A stretch of DNA of 64,000 nt, taken from Erpobdella octoculata. Taxonomy: Eukaryota > Annelida > Clitellata > Hirudinida > Erpobdellidae. This document shows positions 11,228-22,739 of the stretch, piece by piece. Below the pieces are notes generated by a model, which saw only the letters and a list, made by a program, of their open reading frames with translations, was not told the origin of the DNA and ran no database searches. Position numbers and translations under genes: made by a program. Position 1 is the first letter of the stretch. Every line of letters begins with the position of its first letter. The stretch spans positions 14,793,812 through 14,857,811 of the forward strand of contig OZ022247.1 of the NCBI GenBank assembly GCA_963978895.1. The letters are read 5' to 3'.

Positions 11228-14045
11228 ATGGTGGACAAAGGCAAAAAAATATGTAAATGTTTTTATGCTAATGTAAGAAGTCTGGCTAATAGGATAAAAA
11301 TGGCTGAATTGGAAATATATGTGAAAAATGAAAACCCAGATATTATTGGCTTAACAGAAACCTGGACAAACAATAAAATCAGTGATGATGAACTAAAGTT
11401 AGTAGGCTATGATATGTTTAGAAAAGACAGAGAAAATCAAAAGAATACTGGCCATGGTGCTGGGGGTGTACTGTTATATGTGAAAAATGATTTGAATGCA
11501 GTGCAAAGAGAGGACCTAAACAACAGAAAATTTAAAGAAAGCGTGTGGTGTGAATTGAAGCTGAAAACATATAAATTAATAATTGGGGTTTGCTACAGAA
11601 CTCCGAGTTCTAATGAAGATGCAGACAAGGGATTGTGTGAATTGATTTCCAAAGCAAATGAAAAGCCAGTGATCATTATAGGAGATTTTAATTACTCTTG
11701 AGGGTCAGACACACAAAGACGAGCAATTTCTACACTTCATTAATGATGAATTTTTGACACAGCTGATCAGAGCACCAACAAGAGGAAGAAATACTCTTGA
11801 CTTATTATTAACTTCTGAAGAAAATATAGTTGAAAATATAATAGTGGGTGAATGTTTTGGTACAAGTGACCACCAGATTATTAGATGGGATTTGACAATA
11901 AGTGATATTAAGCAAAGAACATCAAAAGATGTTAGATACAACTACTTCAAGGCTGATTATGATAACATAAGAAAATGTATCATAAATAAAAATTTAATGA
12001 GCAGAATAACTGGATTGAATGTAGAAAATAGCTGGAAAGTGTTTATTCAAAGCATGCAAGAAATCATTGAGGGACAGGTTCCAATTCAGAAAAACTGGAA
12101 TAATAAAAATCCATGGATGACGAGACTGATAATTAAAAAGCAAAGAGCAAAATGTAAAGTATGGAAAAAATATCGAGATCTAAATTGTACCATTGGAAGG
12201 GATAATTCAAACACAGAAAAATTAAAGGAATTAAAAGAAAAATACAAAAAGAAAAGAAATGATGTGAAAAAAACAATTAAAATGGCCATATTGGAGTATG
12301 AACAGAAACTGGCAAACAATATAAAAATGGATTGCAAAAGTTTTTACAAATATGTGAGAAGTAGACAGAAGAAAAAAGACAAAGTAAGTCCGTTAAAAGA
12401 TGACAAAGGGCAGGTAATAACGAACGATGAAGAAACAGCAGACATTCTAAATAACTACTTTGGATCTGTTTTTACTAAAGAAGATATCCAAAATATCCCT
12501 AAGGCTAAAGATTTGTTTCAAAGTGATACAGACGAATTAATAACTGAAGTTGTTTTTACAAAAATGCAAGTTGTTGAAATGCTAAGAAAATTGAAAACTG
12601 ATAAAAGCCCTGGGATGGATGAGCTGCACCCAAAGTTCTTGCTTGAGGTCAGAAATGAGATCGGAGATGTGCTGGCAAAATTGATGAATAGGTCAATGCA
12701 AACTGGGGAGGTCCCGCAGGACTGGAGGGATGCTGTTGTGGTGCCACTGTTCAAAAAAGGCAACAGAAGCGAAGCATGCAATTACAGACCAGTTAGTCTT
12801 ACCAGTATTGCTTGCAAAATTATGGAAAAAATGATTAAAAATGAAATTGTGATTTATCTGGAGAAATATAAATTAATTAAAGATAGTCAGCATGGATTTG
12901 TGAAGAAAAGATCGTGTTTGTCAAATTTGTTGGATTTTTTTGAAGAGGTTTATGGAGGTATGGATGCATGTCAGTCGGTGGATGTGATTTATTTAGATTT
13001 TGCCAAGGCCTTCGACACGGTTCCTCATCAAAGGTTGTCTTCAAAGTTGAAAGCAGTTGGTATAGGTGGTAATCTGTTAAGGTGGATAGATTGTTGGTTG
13101 CTGGATAGAAGACAAAAAGTGGGAGTGAGAGGAAGTTTCTCGAAATGGATGAAAATAACCAGTGGAGTGCCTCAAGGTTCTGTGCTTGGACCACTTCTTT
13201 TTGTTGTCTATATAAATGACCTTGATGAAGGAATAGCAGCTAAAATATCAAAATTTGCCGACGACACTAAATTATGCAAAACAGTGTGCAATAGTGACGA
13301 TGTCGAAGTGCTGAGAAACGATCTTGTGCAATTATTCAAATGGTCGCAGGAATGGCAGATGCGGTTCAATGTTGACAAGTGTCATGTTATGCACTTGGGT
13401 AGAAGAAATCCAAGATATAAATACGAGTTAGAAGGGATACAGCTAAAAGAAACGAAAGAAGAAAAAGATCTTGGCGTATTAGTAAATGAAGATGCTAAAC
13501 AGTCTAGACAATGTGCAGAGGTTGCAAAAAAGGGAAACAGAATTTTGGGCATGATCAAAAGAACCATAGTCAGCAGAGATAAAGATACAGTTTTAAGATT
13601 GTATAAATCTCTAGTTAGGCCACATTTGGAATACTGTGTGCAGGCATGGAGCCCTTGTCTTAAAAAAGATATCTACATAATTGAAAAAGTGCAAAGACGA
13701 GCTACAAAGATGATTGCTGAGTTAAAAGGACTGAATTATGAACAACGTTTGAGTAGATGTAATCTGACCACACTTGAAAAGAGGAGGACTAGAGGAGACT
13801 TAATTGAGACTTACAAATTATTGAACGGATTGGTTGACCTAAATCCGGAAAGATTTTTTGAGAGATCGAGATACAAAAGTACCAGAGGGCACAACTTTGA
13901 GCTATATAGGAAAAGGGAGAGTTCAATGAAACATAAATTCTTTAGTGCAAGAGTGACGAATGAATGGAATAAATTGGAGAATGAAGTTGTGAATGCTGAA
14001 ACTGTTGAAGAATTTAAAATTAAATTATGTAAATATGGTTTTTAA
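11228..14045 (+). pseudogene. LINE B ORF2: endonuclease and reverse transcriptase, one frameshift
   Basis: A plausible start is the ATG at 11228 shortly before YANVRSLANR, the opening of the AP-like endonuclease. LTETW, GVLLYVKND, CYRTPSS and GDFN follow. The frame breaks at about 11698, where a TGA falls straight after GDFNYS and a short piece seems lost. It then runs open to 14045. RT motifs: NYRPVSL, LDFAKAFDTVPH, SGVPQGSVLGPLLF and FADD at about 13255-13266. CR1-group C-terminal motifs: LEYCVQAWSPC, RRATKM, NEWNKL. Only one lesion in about 940 codons. Confidence 0.88.
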
Positions 14046-14130
14046 ATGTTTGATAGTGGATCTCACACACGATTATTATTAATTGTTCTGATTCACTTTA
14101 AAATAAACGTTATGTTATGTTATGTTATGA

Positions 14131-15690
14131 GTTTTTTTAAGTTAAGACAGTATCAGCGAGCAAAAATTAATACTCAAAACCTTAAAAGTTCATTAAGACA
14201 AAAACTAACTAAAACAATTTTATTTAGTGGACAGTAACTTAAATTGTCAATTTTTTGTGCCATTTTCAGTTTTTGTTCATTGAAAAGCCAAACAAAATTT
14301 ATTGTATTAATAAAAACATTTGTAAAATCATAGTTTGTTGCCTCAGTTTTTTGCAAATCTATTTCAACATTATTGGAAACTGTGTACTGAACTGATACTA
14401 CACAAATGTAATCGCAAAGTGATAAGGAATAAATATAAACTCGATAGTTGGCATAGTGCTTTTTATTGCTTAAAAACTAGGTAAATAAATGCAATCGTCT
14501 CAGGTAGATTCATTTCAGGGCAGAGAAGAATTGGTAGTGACTTCAATAATCTATGTTAATTCTAAAAATTATTATGTACTTTAGAAAAAGCCAGTAACTA
14601 TTATTGCTAATCTAACCTAGTCAGGATCTAGTTCTAAGTCTAAGATATCTCTTTTAAGAAAATGTCTTTGAAGACAATGAATTCAGATTTTATGCTGAAA
14701 CTTAAACTATCAGCATAAAATAAATACATATGACTATCAGTTATCTTCAGATAAAAGCATTTTCTTAAAATGATAAGGTTTTAAAGTTTAAACCAAAAGT
14801 TTCAGGAGAATTTATAAAAGTCATTTCTGTCAAAAACAGTTAAAGCATGCGCTGAAGAAACAAAGAAATTTTGATAAACAAATATTGAAAGAATAGCGCG
14901 TTGTCATTGCTTTATAATAGTTAACTGCAAAATTGGAATGAATTGTTTATCGAAGTAAGGCAAGCCGCCGGTGTAGACAAATGTAAACAAATCTCTTGTC
15001 TATGGTCAGTCAGGAGGCACCATAGATATCTATGGGAGGCACAAACTAAAACTCCACTGCGCGCGTAAAACCAAACAAAAACAGCAAATAAGCCTATATC
15101 TAGATATCTATGGCAACAGCCTTCAAGCCTATGCTTCAATCAAATGATAGCGCGCGCACATCACCACAAGAAATCTTTATTGTTTACCTGCCAAACTCTG
15201 TTTTTGGTTACATTGTTATTTTTGGACTTTTTTTTATTTTATTCAAAATTTTTAAAACTGCATTAAAAATTAATACAATTATGTTCCAAATACACACTCG
15301 AGATGCGCTTCAAGATTTGCTATCATTTGATGAGTGTTTATATTCTTATAAAATAATTACAATTTTTTAAAATGCATATTATTTTGTTAACTTTATAGTA
15401 AAAATATTTTAACTCCGTGAAATAATTTTATCAAGCATTTAAAATTAAATTTTTGCTGCGCCAAAAAACAAAACGTACCCTTTTGTATACATTTAAAATC
15501 GACTAAAAACAAAATGGTCGGTTTTAATATTTAACAATTGTCATATAAGTAGAGTAGATAAACTAATAAAGTGTAAGTATAAACGGTTAAAAATGTTTCA
15601 GTGAAAAGTTTGCGCAAGTTTGTCTCGTGTGACACCCCCTTTTTTATTGGGAGCCGGAGCCGAGCCGCGGAAAACATGGTGGCTCCGCAA
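14131..15690. other. No gene identified
   Basis: AT-rich. A perfect 14-bp palindrome CATAGATATCTATG lies at 15021-15034, with a near copy around 15102-15115. No domain is readable in the short open frames. Confidence 0.4.
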
Positions 15691-16122
15691 GCCTGATTAT
15701 AACACCTCTATTCAAAAAGTTAATGGATGGGAGACCTGCAATTATAGGCCAGTAAGTTTAACATGCATCGTTTGCAAAGTGTTAGAAAAGATCGTCAAAC
15801 GGAATATTGTTGAGCATCTAAAAAAGAGCAAAGCGATAGGTTTTGTAAAAGGAAGATCTTGCTTAACTAATCTTCTAGACTTCTTCGAAGATGTTTACAC
15901 AAATCTGGATGAAAACAACTCAATAGATCTAATTTATCTAGACTTTGCAAAGGCTTTTGACAAAGTACCTCATAAAAGACTAGAAAATAAAATGCATGCA
16001 TATGGAATACAGGGGAAATTACTTAAATGGATCAGCAACTGGTTGAAAGAAAAAAGACAACGAATAAGGATCAAAGAAGTCGGCTCAAGCTGGATAGATG
16101 TAACAAGTGGAGTTCCACAATA
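15691..16122 (+). pseudogene. CR1-like RT fragment, truncated at both ends
   Basis: Starts with a short shifted ITPLFKK-like stretch, then NYRPVSLTC, FVKGRSCLTNLLDFFEDVY, LDFAKAFDKVPHKRL and TSGVPQ, where coding stops abruptly at a TAA. The SGVPQGSVLG motif is therefore cut in the middle and the catalytic FADD and everything after it are absent. It is closest by eye to LINE B RT. The 5' boundary coincides with a GC-rich stretch (gagccggagccgagccgcgg). Loss of both ends argues for a rearranged piece rather than ordinary 5' truncation. Confidence 0.8.
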
Positions 16123-16125
16123 AAC

Positions 16126-17179
16126 CTTAGGTCGGCTATAGACCCTGTTCCCCCCAGGGGGGAGGATAGTTATGTGGACTTTGTAGAGGAGGTCCAATAG
16201 TACATGAATCCACTTGTTTGCCTCAAATTTGGTGGTGGGTGTGGCGTTGGCGGCCATTTTAAAAAATGGACCGATACCGAATTTTACAGGTTCTTATAGT
16301 AGGTAAAATACTAGACATAACTCAGTTCAAATGTAAATTATGAACTTGAATTAAATGCTAAATAGTCTTAAGGCACTGATACTTGAAAAATTTTCAAAAA
16401 AATTATTGTTTCTTATTAAAACTTTTGAAAAACAAACAAAATAAGTAAAAAATCACAGAATGTTAAAGACTCTTATCCACATGGATGGGATGATGCTGTT
16501 AATGAGAGACCTTTACAGCAAGTCCACTAGTATATGAATCCATTTGTATGATTTGATTTCAATGATTTGCATTATCGGCCATTATGCAAAATGACCGATA
16601 ACGCTTAAATGGCCGAGTCTAGTTTTCAAAAGTCATCACAGTCAAAATTGAACCTATGAACAAAAATAAAATAAAAATTAGTCCTAGAAGGTTGTCGTTC
16701 ACATAATTCATATATAATTTCCAATTTTAACAAACAATAAAAAAAACAACAAAAAACAGCAAAAACACTTGAAAAATAGCAATTTTTTTATTTCTCCGCC
16801 TGACATCCTTTGTCCGGGTGTCTATTTTTCTTTTATTTTGTTATATAAAGTAGATCCAGTAGTAAACTTTCTTTAAAATAATGAATTGGAGTGCCACGTG
16901 AAGGCGATTGACAAGCAAGAACTGTCATGATTTTGATTGGTCTTCGGTAATACTTCATGTAGGACTGTTCCGTTTCTGGTGTACGTCGTGCTTGCACCTG
17001 AAGGAATCTATGGACAAAAATCAAATACAAATTAGTCCCAGAAGATTTTTATTCACATAATTCATAAATAATTTCTGATCTTAACATACAATTAGAAAAA
17101 CACTGAAAAAAACAAAAACACTTGAAAAATAACAATTCTTCATTTCCCAGTCTGGGATCCTTTGTCTGGGTGTCTATAT
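16126..17179 (-). repeat. Exon-like tandem repeat, period about 355, left block
   Basis: Units are recognised by tgtccgggtgtctatt (16811) and tgtctgggtgtctat (17163), by the atctatg-acaaaaat motif at 16653 and 17006, and by an older unit around 16180-16230 (gtccaatagtacatgaatcc, with gtccactagtatatgaatcc at 16522). On the minus strand each unit holds an open stretch ending LDLLY(I/K)xK; one reads YYRRPIKIMTV before it. The array continues after the hAT insertion at 20771-20960. These may be tandemly duplicated exons of an unrecognised gene or transposon. Strand is inferred from those open stretches. Confidence 0.6.
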
Positions 17180-17484
17180 TAAGGCTGGGCCCGATTAATC
17201 GGCGTACGCATAATCGGCGCCGATTATTGACATATCGGCATAATCGGTTATCGGCAAAAATAATCGGCGCCGATTAAAAATTTTGTAAAAATTGGTTCGT
17301 ATATTATTTAGTGAAAGTACGGCAACTGATAAAAAAGTCTATCACCGTGCCGTGAATGAAAGTTGAAATAATAGAAATAAAAATGAAATCAAAGGTATAT
17401 ATATATATATATTCACAGGTTTCAGTATCCCTATTTAGCGAAGCTAGCTAGACGCTATTTATCTGCACCAGCTTCCAGCGTGCC

Positions 17485-20272
17485 TAGACCTCCTAGCCGA
17501 ATTTTTTTATGTTTGTGGCTGGCTGAACAAATATTTCGGCTGATATCCGGATTAGCCGAATTTACGCGTAAAATTATTATTCGGCTTGAATTTTAAATTA
17601 TCCGGCTGATGATTCAAATTTGTGGCTGATAATTATTTTAAATTAGGCTAAAATTTAATATAAAATTATTTACTAAAGTTAATAAAGTTCAAAATTTATT
17701 ACCATTATATAAATTATCAAATTAATAGCAATTGTCATAAAAGTTAATTAAATCATCAAAAATGTCATATGATAAACAAAAGTACATCATAAAAATAATA
17801 TGAAAAAAAATTTTACATTGCAAATTTAAAATTGTCATGTATAAAAACAATCTGATTTAATTTATCAGCACTTAAGGCTGATCTGCGGCTGTTCATAACT
17901 AATCCACATGTTGAAAACATACTTTCGACTGGTACTGAGCTGGCAGATGTTGTCAAATATACTTCTGCAACTTGAGATAATACAGGAAAATCATCTGCAT
18001 GGTTTCTCCAAAATGTAAGACTATGTCTGCTATCAACAAATGACAAATACCTAGCAATTTCAACAGCATAATCATTAGTACCATTATCCATATCACTCGT
18101 AGAGCTCCTTGCTTTCAATTCATTCAGCATTTCCTGACGCAGTTTCATACGCTTTGTTGCTGGCTCATCTTCATAACTTTCCATCTCAGGAGCGGTTGTA
18201 TGAGTTATTAGTTGTTTGTCGATGCACCTTTTTATTGCCTGTTCTAAAAGTTCAGTTGCAGTGTTACGTGAAATTAGTGTTTTGGTTTCCGGGTCCAACA
18301 CTTGTTGTAATTTGATAATGTTTGAATCTGGCAAACGTGAATCAAATTTGGATAGAACATCTTGTTTGATTGCTCGTATTTTTGGATCCTCATCAGGTTT
18401 GCAAGTACATAGCTTTCTTATTTTTGCTTTGGCTAATGGAATGGAGGATGCATTTGGAATAGCACTACTGAACAACTCCGTTAAATCTTTAAAAGGTCGT
18501 AAAAAACATGCCAGCTCTCTTACACTTTCCCATTCATCTTCGTGTAAACAGAGGTCGACCCTACCAGATCGCTTCAAGGCATTACTAACTTCATGTCGAA
18601 GAGAATTGAGGGATTCAATCATTTCAAGTGTAGAATTCCAGCGAGTTGGAGTTGCAGATTTAAGCGATGAATGATGAGCTTGATCTGGCTGGTATGGTTT
18701 GTTGTCATCTTCATTTGCTAAAGATGTTGTGAACTGTTCATTTTGTTCAAGAAGTCCATTCAGACTTGCCAATTTTTGTTGCATTGATGTGATAATAGCT
18801 TTGTCTTCAGATGCTGCAATTTCATCCTCCATTGTTAATGACTTAAAGTGGAGAACTGACACAATATTCTTACACTTCTGCAAAAGCTCAATCATTTCTT
18901 CTTGTTTGTTAATACTGTCAACAGTCAGCAGAAGATGAATGACATGAGCAGTGCAGTGAATGAAATGATCAACTTTCAAAATTTTAGATGTTGCTACCAT
19001 ATTAGCAGCTCCATCATGGCAGCTGAACATTATTAACCTCTTTGGATCTAGGTAAAACTTTTTCATCAAGGTTGTAACATGATCAGCAATATCCTTTGCA
19101 GTGTGTTGTGGCAAAACATGGCATCCTAAAGTAACAACATGATATTGCCAATTTTTAATGAAAGCCACTCGAACACCCATAAATGGCCTGCCTTTGTATT
19201 TGTCGGACAAACCGTCGAACATCAAACATATGGATTTCACTTTATCCAATTTTTCAGAAACTGATGAATGAATGCCAATAAAAACATCATCCAGTGCATT
19301 GTTGGCCAAAGTATCCGGTGAAGGTAATACAAAACTTGGCATGTTTTTGTTGAAAAACCCACTGAAACCTTCTTTTTCAACAGCCATGAATGCTATTAAA
19401 TCTCGACAAAACCAAATAACTAGGTCTCTATTAAATTCGTAGCTTGACAATGCTGCGACTGGTTGGGATGTTGATTGGTCGGCTGAATAGTTTTTAAAAA
19501 ATTCTGTAACTTTTTTGCACTTTTCTTCTGTATTACTGCTACTTACATCATGTTTACGAAATAAATGAGTATTCATATTTCCGCTCGATGTATTGCTGGC
19601 AAAATTACATACCTGCGACAAATGGCCTTTGACAAGTCGCTGTTGTTCTTCCAAACATAAGCGGCAATAGTATCTATCTTCAAAAATAGTTTTTCCTTTG
19701 TCATCTTGTAATATACCGAAATAATCCCAGCATGCTGATTTAGAATTTCCGTGTTGACTTATTGTCTTCATTTTAACCTTCAGCTGTCTGAAAAATGCAC
19801 GTTCATCTCTTGTCAGAGCTGGAGTACTCACGTTTGTGTTTTCCTGCAAATTATTATAATCATTACAATAGTGAATAGATAGTAAATGTAATTGTAATTT
19901 ATTAACTTATTTGTGACAAAATGAAATAACACGTAAGGTAGTAATTTTGTATTATAAAAAGTAACGATGTACGCACACAATATAATTGTAAAATACAAAA
20001 GAACGAACCTTTCGTTTGCTCATCTTTACTAATCTTCTCTAATGCTAATTCTAACTAACAGAACACCGGTCGACGTATATATATATACGTTTATATATAT
20101 ATATTTATACAAACATATATATAGATTAAGCCGGCGTTCGGAAATTTTATGGCGGATTTTCGGCGTACCGTTTTCGGCTGGCCGCCGGCTAGCCGTAATT
20201 TTTTTTCGGCGGATTTACGGCGGCTGTAAAAAGTTCGGCGGCGGCGGCGGCCGGCGGCGGCTAGGAGGTCTA
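17485..20272 (-). mobile_element. Inner hAT element, apparently autonomous
   Basis: Bounded by TAGACCTCCTAGCCG and its exact inverse CGGCTAGGAGGTCTA (15 bp). Flanked by a perfect 8-bp duplication AGCGTGCC at 17477-17484 and 20273-20280. At 2788 bp it is the right size for a hAT. Subterminal sequence carries many CGGCT/AGCCG motifs, very GC-rich on the right side (20190-20265), which are candidate transposase-binding sites. It contains one complete transposase gene on the minus strand. Confidence 0.93.
17813..20023 (-). CDS. hAT transposase (BED zinc finger, RNase H-like core, hAT dimerisation domain)
   Basis: The main exon, 19843 down to the stop at 17813, encodes about 676 residues without interruption. 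It begins in-frame right after an acceptor-like TTTGCAG and has no ATG of its own at the start. An ATG at 20023 gives MSKRK (20023-20009) followed by a GT donor, and both sides are in phase 0, so I propose a two-exon gene with a 165-bp intron. Residue numbers below count from the open-frame start at 19849. C62/C65 and H95/H100 form a BED-type finger. D212 (LMFDG), D279 (CHDGA), the CxxH at 299-302 and E642 (PVESMFS) fit the hAT D-D-C/H-E layout. The last 70 residues are the hAT C-terminal dimerisation region. It cuts and pastes hAT DNA in the nucleus. The main exon is certain; exon 1 is inference. Confidence 0.9.
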
Positions 20273-20770
20273 AGCGTGCCAAGTGAGCAGCTCTTCAAAG
20301 GCGCTGGAGAAATTTTTTCGGATCGGCGTGGATCGTTGCTCGCCGAGAAGGGAGAAATGTTATTATTACTTAAATATAACTTACCTCAACTTGGCTTTGA
20401 TTATTTTATTAACTCTTGAACTGTAGCTATCTTCAATATAAATTTTTATCCATTTTGTATTTTTATTAGTTTAGAATTAACTACTGGATTATTATTTTAT
20501 TCTTTTCAATACTATAATTAGTTTCAACATTGAATGACTTGACAAAATTTTCTGGATTTTTAATAAATAATTATTGTTCTATGGTTGTGTGAACGTTGGT
20601 TGAATTATCACGGCTAGCGCATGCAAGCAGGAAAACACGCGCTTGTATTATGGCGGTATGTTTCGGATGAAGCATTTTCACTAAAGAAATAGTAATTATA
20701 AAATAATCGGCATCGTAATCGGTATCGGCAATTTTAATAATCGGCAAAAAGTCATATCGGTACAGCCTTA

Positions 20771-20960
20771 GTCTATATCCTTTTTGTTTGGTTATATAAA
20801 GTAGGTCCAGTACTAAACCTTGTTTAGAATAATGGATTAGATGGTTATTCACAGGGAGTGCAACGTGAAAGCGAATGAAAAGCAAGTACTGTCATGATTT
20901 TGATTCCTCTTCGGTAATACTTCTTGTATGACAATTCCGTGTGTGGTGTGTGTCGTGCTT
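20771..20960 (-). repeat. Right block of the exon-like tandem repeat
   Basis: Starts with the GTCTATAT duplication and continues tttttgtttggttatataaagtag, matching 16820-16855, then gtcatgattttgattc and cttcggtaatacttc, matching 16924-16957. The same repeat array was split by the outer hAT. Confidence 0.75.
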
Positions 20961-21385
20961 GCAAATCGATTTAGTACTGTTTGCAACTTTGCTCCACCAT
21001 TCAATGTTCTGATCTTTGTAGCCAGCAATAGATGTTTGAAGGTTTTCTGCTTGCCTTGAGTTGCTGCAGCACACATGATTTGCTAAAACTGATAACATGA
21101 TGTGATTCAGATATCGCTCATGCAACATTGTCATTTGTTCCACACTACCTCCTTGACCTTGGTGTCAATGTGCTCACAAAGGTCTCGGAATGCTGCTTTT
21201 TGCTCCAACATTCTTTAAGTGGTCTTTTCCTCAAGACATTCTGTGTTGGCATAGCGTGAACCATTTTTAGCTCTAACGTATGGCTTCCTGCATGACTCAT
21301 GACACCTCACCTCCTTTGCCAGTGAATTTATGTCATCTATTTTGCCCACTATTGTGAAATCATTATTGGTCTTGGAACACTCCAT
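20892..21385 (-). pseudogene. Unrecognised coding relic with HxxCRxxY motif
   Basis: On the minus strand, 21385 to about 21180 reads NDFTIVGKIDD...EVRCHESCRKPYVRA. After a stop and a frame change the frame continues 21143 to 20892 (MEQMTMLHERYLNHIM..., ending ITEEESKS). The HESCRKPY pattern is reminiscent of a zinc-binding segment common in uncharacterised transposon-related proteins of invertebrates, but I cannot name the family. The 3' part overlaps the exon-like tandem repeat, which suggests the repeat and this relic belong to one gene. Confidence 0.4.
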
Positions 21386-21647
21386 TATGTTCTATTCTGC
21401 AGTTTCACACACACTTTGAGAAAAAAAAACTATGTACACTAGTTTGGCTACCAGTAAAGCAATGAAGAGATTCTCAACATTTAGTGCTTTTGGCGTTACT
21501 CAAACCTGACGAAGTCTCCATCTTTGATACCTTACCCACATTTGTGAAACTCCAGTAACACCAACTGCAATATCTGAGAATGCCAGAATCAAAATTCTTC
21601 AGCTTGTTGTGTTGCTCATAAAGTGTGATGAAAACCATTTGACCTAT

Positions 21648-21915
21648 TGTGCGCTGGCATGCTCATGCGCAGTATCTGTGCTACGTCTTACCTGTACTGC
21701 TTAGATTGCGTGGTTCACTCACCTGTTAGTTGCATTCTTCTTCACCTTCGCCATGCTGGTTTGCCATGTTTTTTACTTTCCACAATAGTGTTCCCCTCCA
21801 TTGTCATTGCCTGTTACATCGTATGTAAAGAATAAAGATTATAAATATTAATTGTCTTCAATTCTATTAGAATATGTAGTTACGGCAAAGTGACTACAAT
21901 TGGTGACTCAGACTC
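21648..21915 (+). mobile_element. LTR remnant with primer-binding site
   Basis: A TGTGCGCTGGCATGC-like start and an AATAAA at about 21831 are followed by an end in ...GTGACTACA at about 21898. Directly after it comes attggtgactcagact, a TGG-starting primer-binding-site-like motif as in many Gypsy elements. A second, diverged copy of the LTR end (aaaatatgtagtcac) occurs at about 22016. No internal coding remains. The left boundary is approximate. Confidence 0.5.
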
Positions 21916-22075
21916 TAAGGCGTCTTTAACCTCGACTTCAACTCCAACGTTTCTTTTGGAGATACTGTTGCGTCGTTTTTAAAGAATGAAGATTTGAATT
22001 ATTTACCATCTTTAATTTTATTAAAATATGTAGTCACATCAAAATGACTACGGACCAACCACAGGTGGTAGAACC

Positions 22076-22528
22076 ATGCGTGTGAAGTTAGCCTCGAGGC
22101 TGGCAATGCTAATTAAAAAAAAATTGCTTGCCCTTGGGCTATGCTATACATTGTTGGATGGGGTCTAAAAATTAAAATCGAATGGTATATTTGGATTGTC
22201 TTCGGTTCAACAAATAAAAAAGTTATGAGCGAAAAACAACGATTTTCCGCCGAAAATTGCATTAAATCAACCATGGCTCTTCATTGAGAAAATCGAATTT
22301 GTTTTAAACTGTTGCCCTGGGTATATCCGAGACGCTTGTTTTTTGATAATTCAATATCAAATCCAACAATATAACTTTCGCTTCTCAAAGTTAATAGATA
22401 AAAAAGTTATCGAATAAAACGTCGGACCGTATACCAATTTCTTCGAGCAAACCGAAACATAAACAGACAGATTGGACAATCGAGTCTAGCTCACTGTGGC
22501 TAATTATGCAAAATATTCAAAATATGTA
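22076..22528 (+). mobile_element. Foldback family B, fragment (copy 1, left arm)
   Basis: Begins ATGCGTGTGAAGTTAGCC and matches the left arm of 43434-44914 through ...caaaatattcaaaatatgtaaa. It then breaks off, and no right arm follows. It adjoins the LTR remnant. Confidence 0.85.
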
Positions 22529-22739
22529 AACCGCAATTTTTTTGCGAAAATACGCTGCTATTGGATCGCCGAAAAGGATCACGTGAGAGACTTTATCGCA
22601 GTTTACCTATTGTTTCTAGCGCTTTATAGTTTGAAATACGTGTGCTGCTCGCAGCTAAACGATCACTTTTTGGCGTCTGTTTTCTCGAACTTTAGTGTGA
22701 ATTTTCCAGATCTATTTTCCTATCAATCATTGCAATAGA

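Larger units (their letters stand above)
10264..14130 (+). mobile_element. CR1-like LINE B, near full length
   Basis: ORF1 followed by an endonuclease/RT ORF2, then a short 3' UTR ending at about 14110-14129 in the TATGT pentamer repeat also found at the end of LINE A. The 5' UTR probably includes sequence from about 9880, but the boundary is not defined. There is one frameshift in each ORF and otherwise long open frames, so the copy is relatively young but not intact. I did not find target-site duplications; CR1-type elements often lack clean ones. Confidence 0.9.
17180..20770. mobile_element. Outer hAT element, non-autonomous, split by a second hAT
   Basis: Left end TAAGGCTGGGCCCGAT, right end (reverse complement) TAAGGCTGTACCGAT. 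Flanked by a perfect 8-bp duplication GTCTATAT at 17172-17179 and 20771-20778, the duplication length of hAT elements. Subterminal regions are full of AATCGGC/GCCGATTA repeats. Removing the inner element leaves about 795 bp with no coding capacity, so this is a hAT MITE. The insertion lies inside the 355-bp tandem array. Confidence 0.92.
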
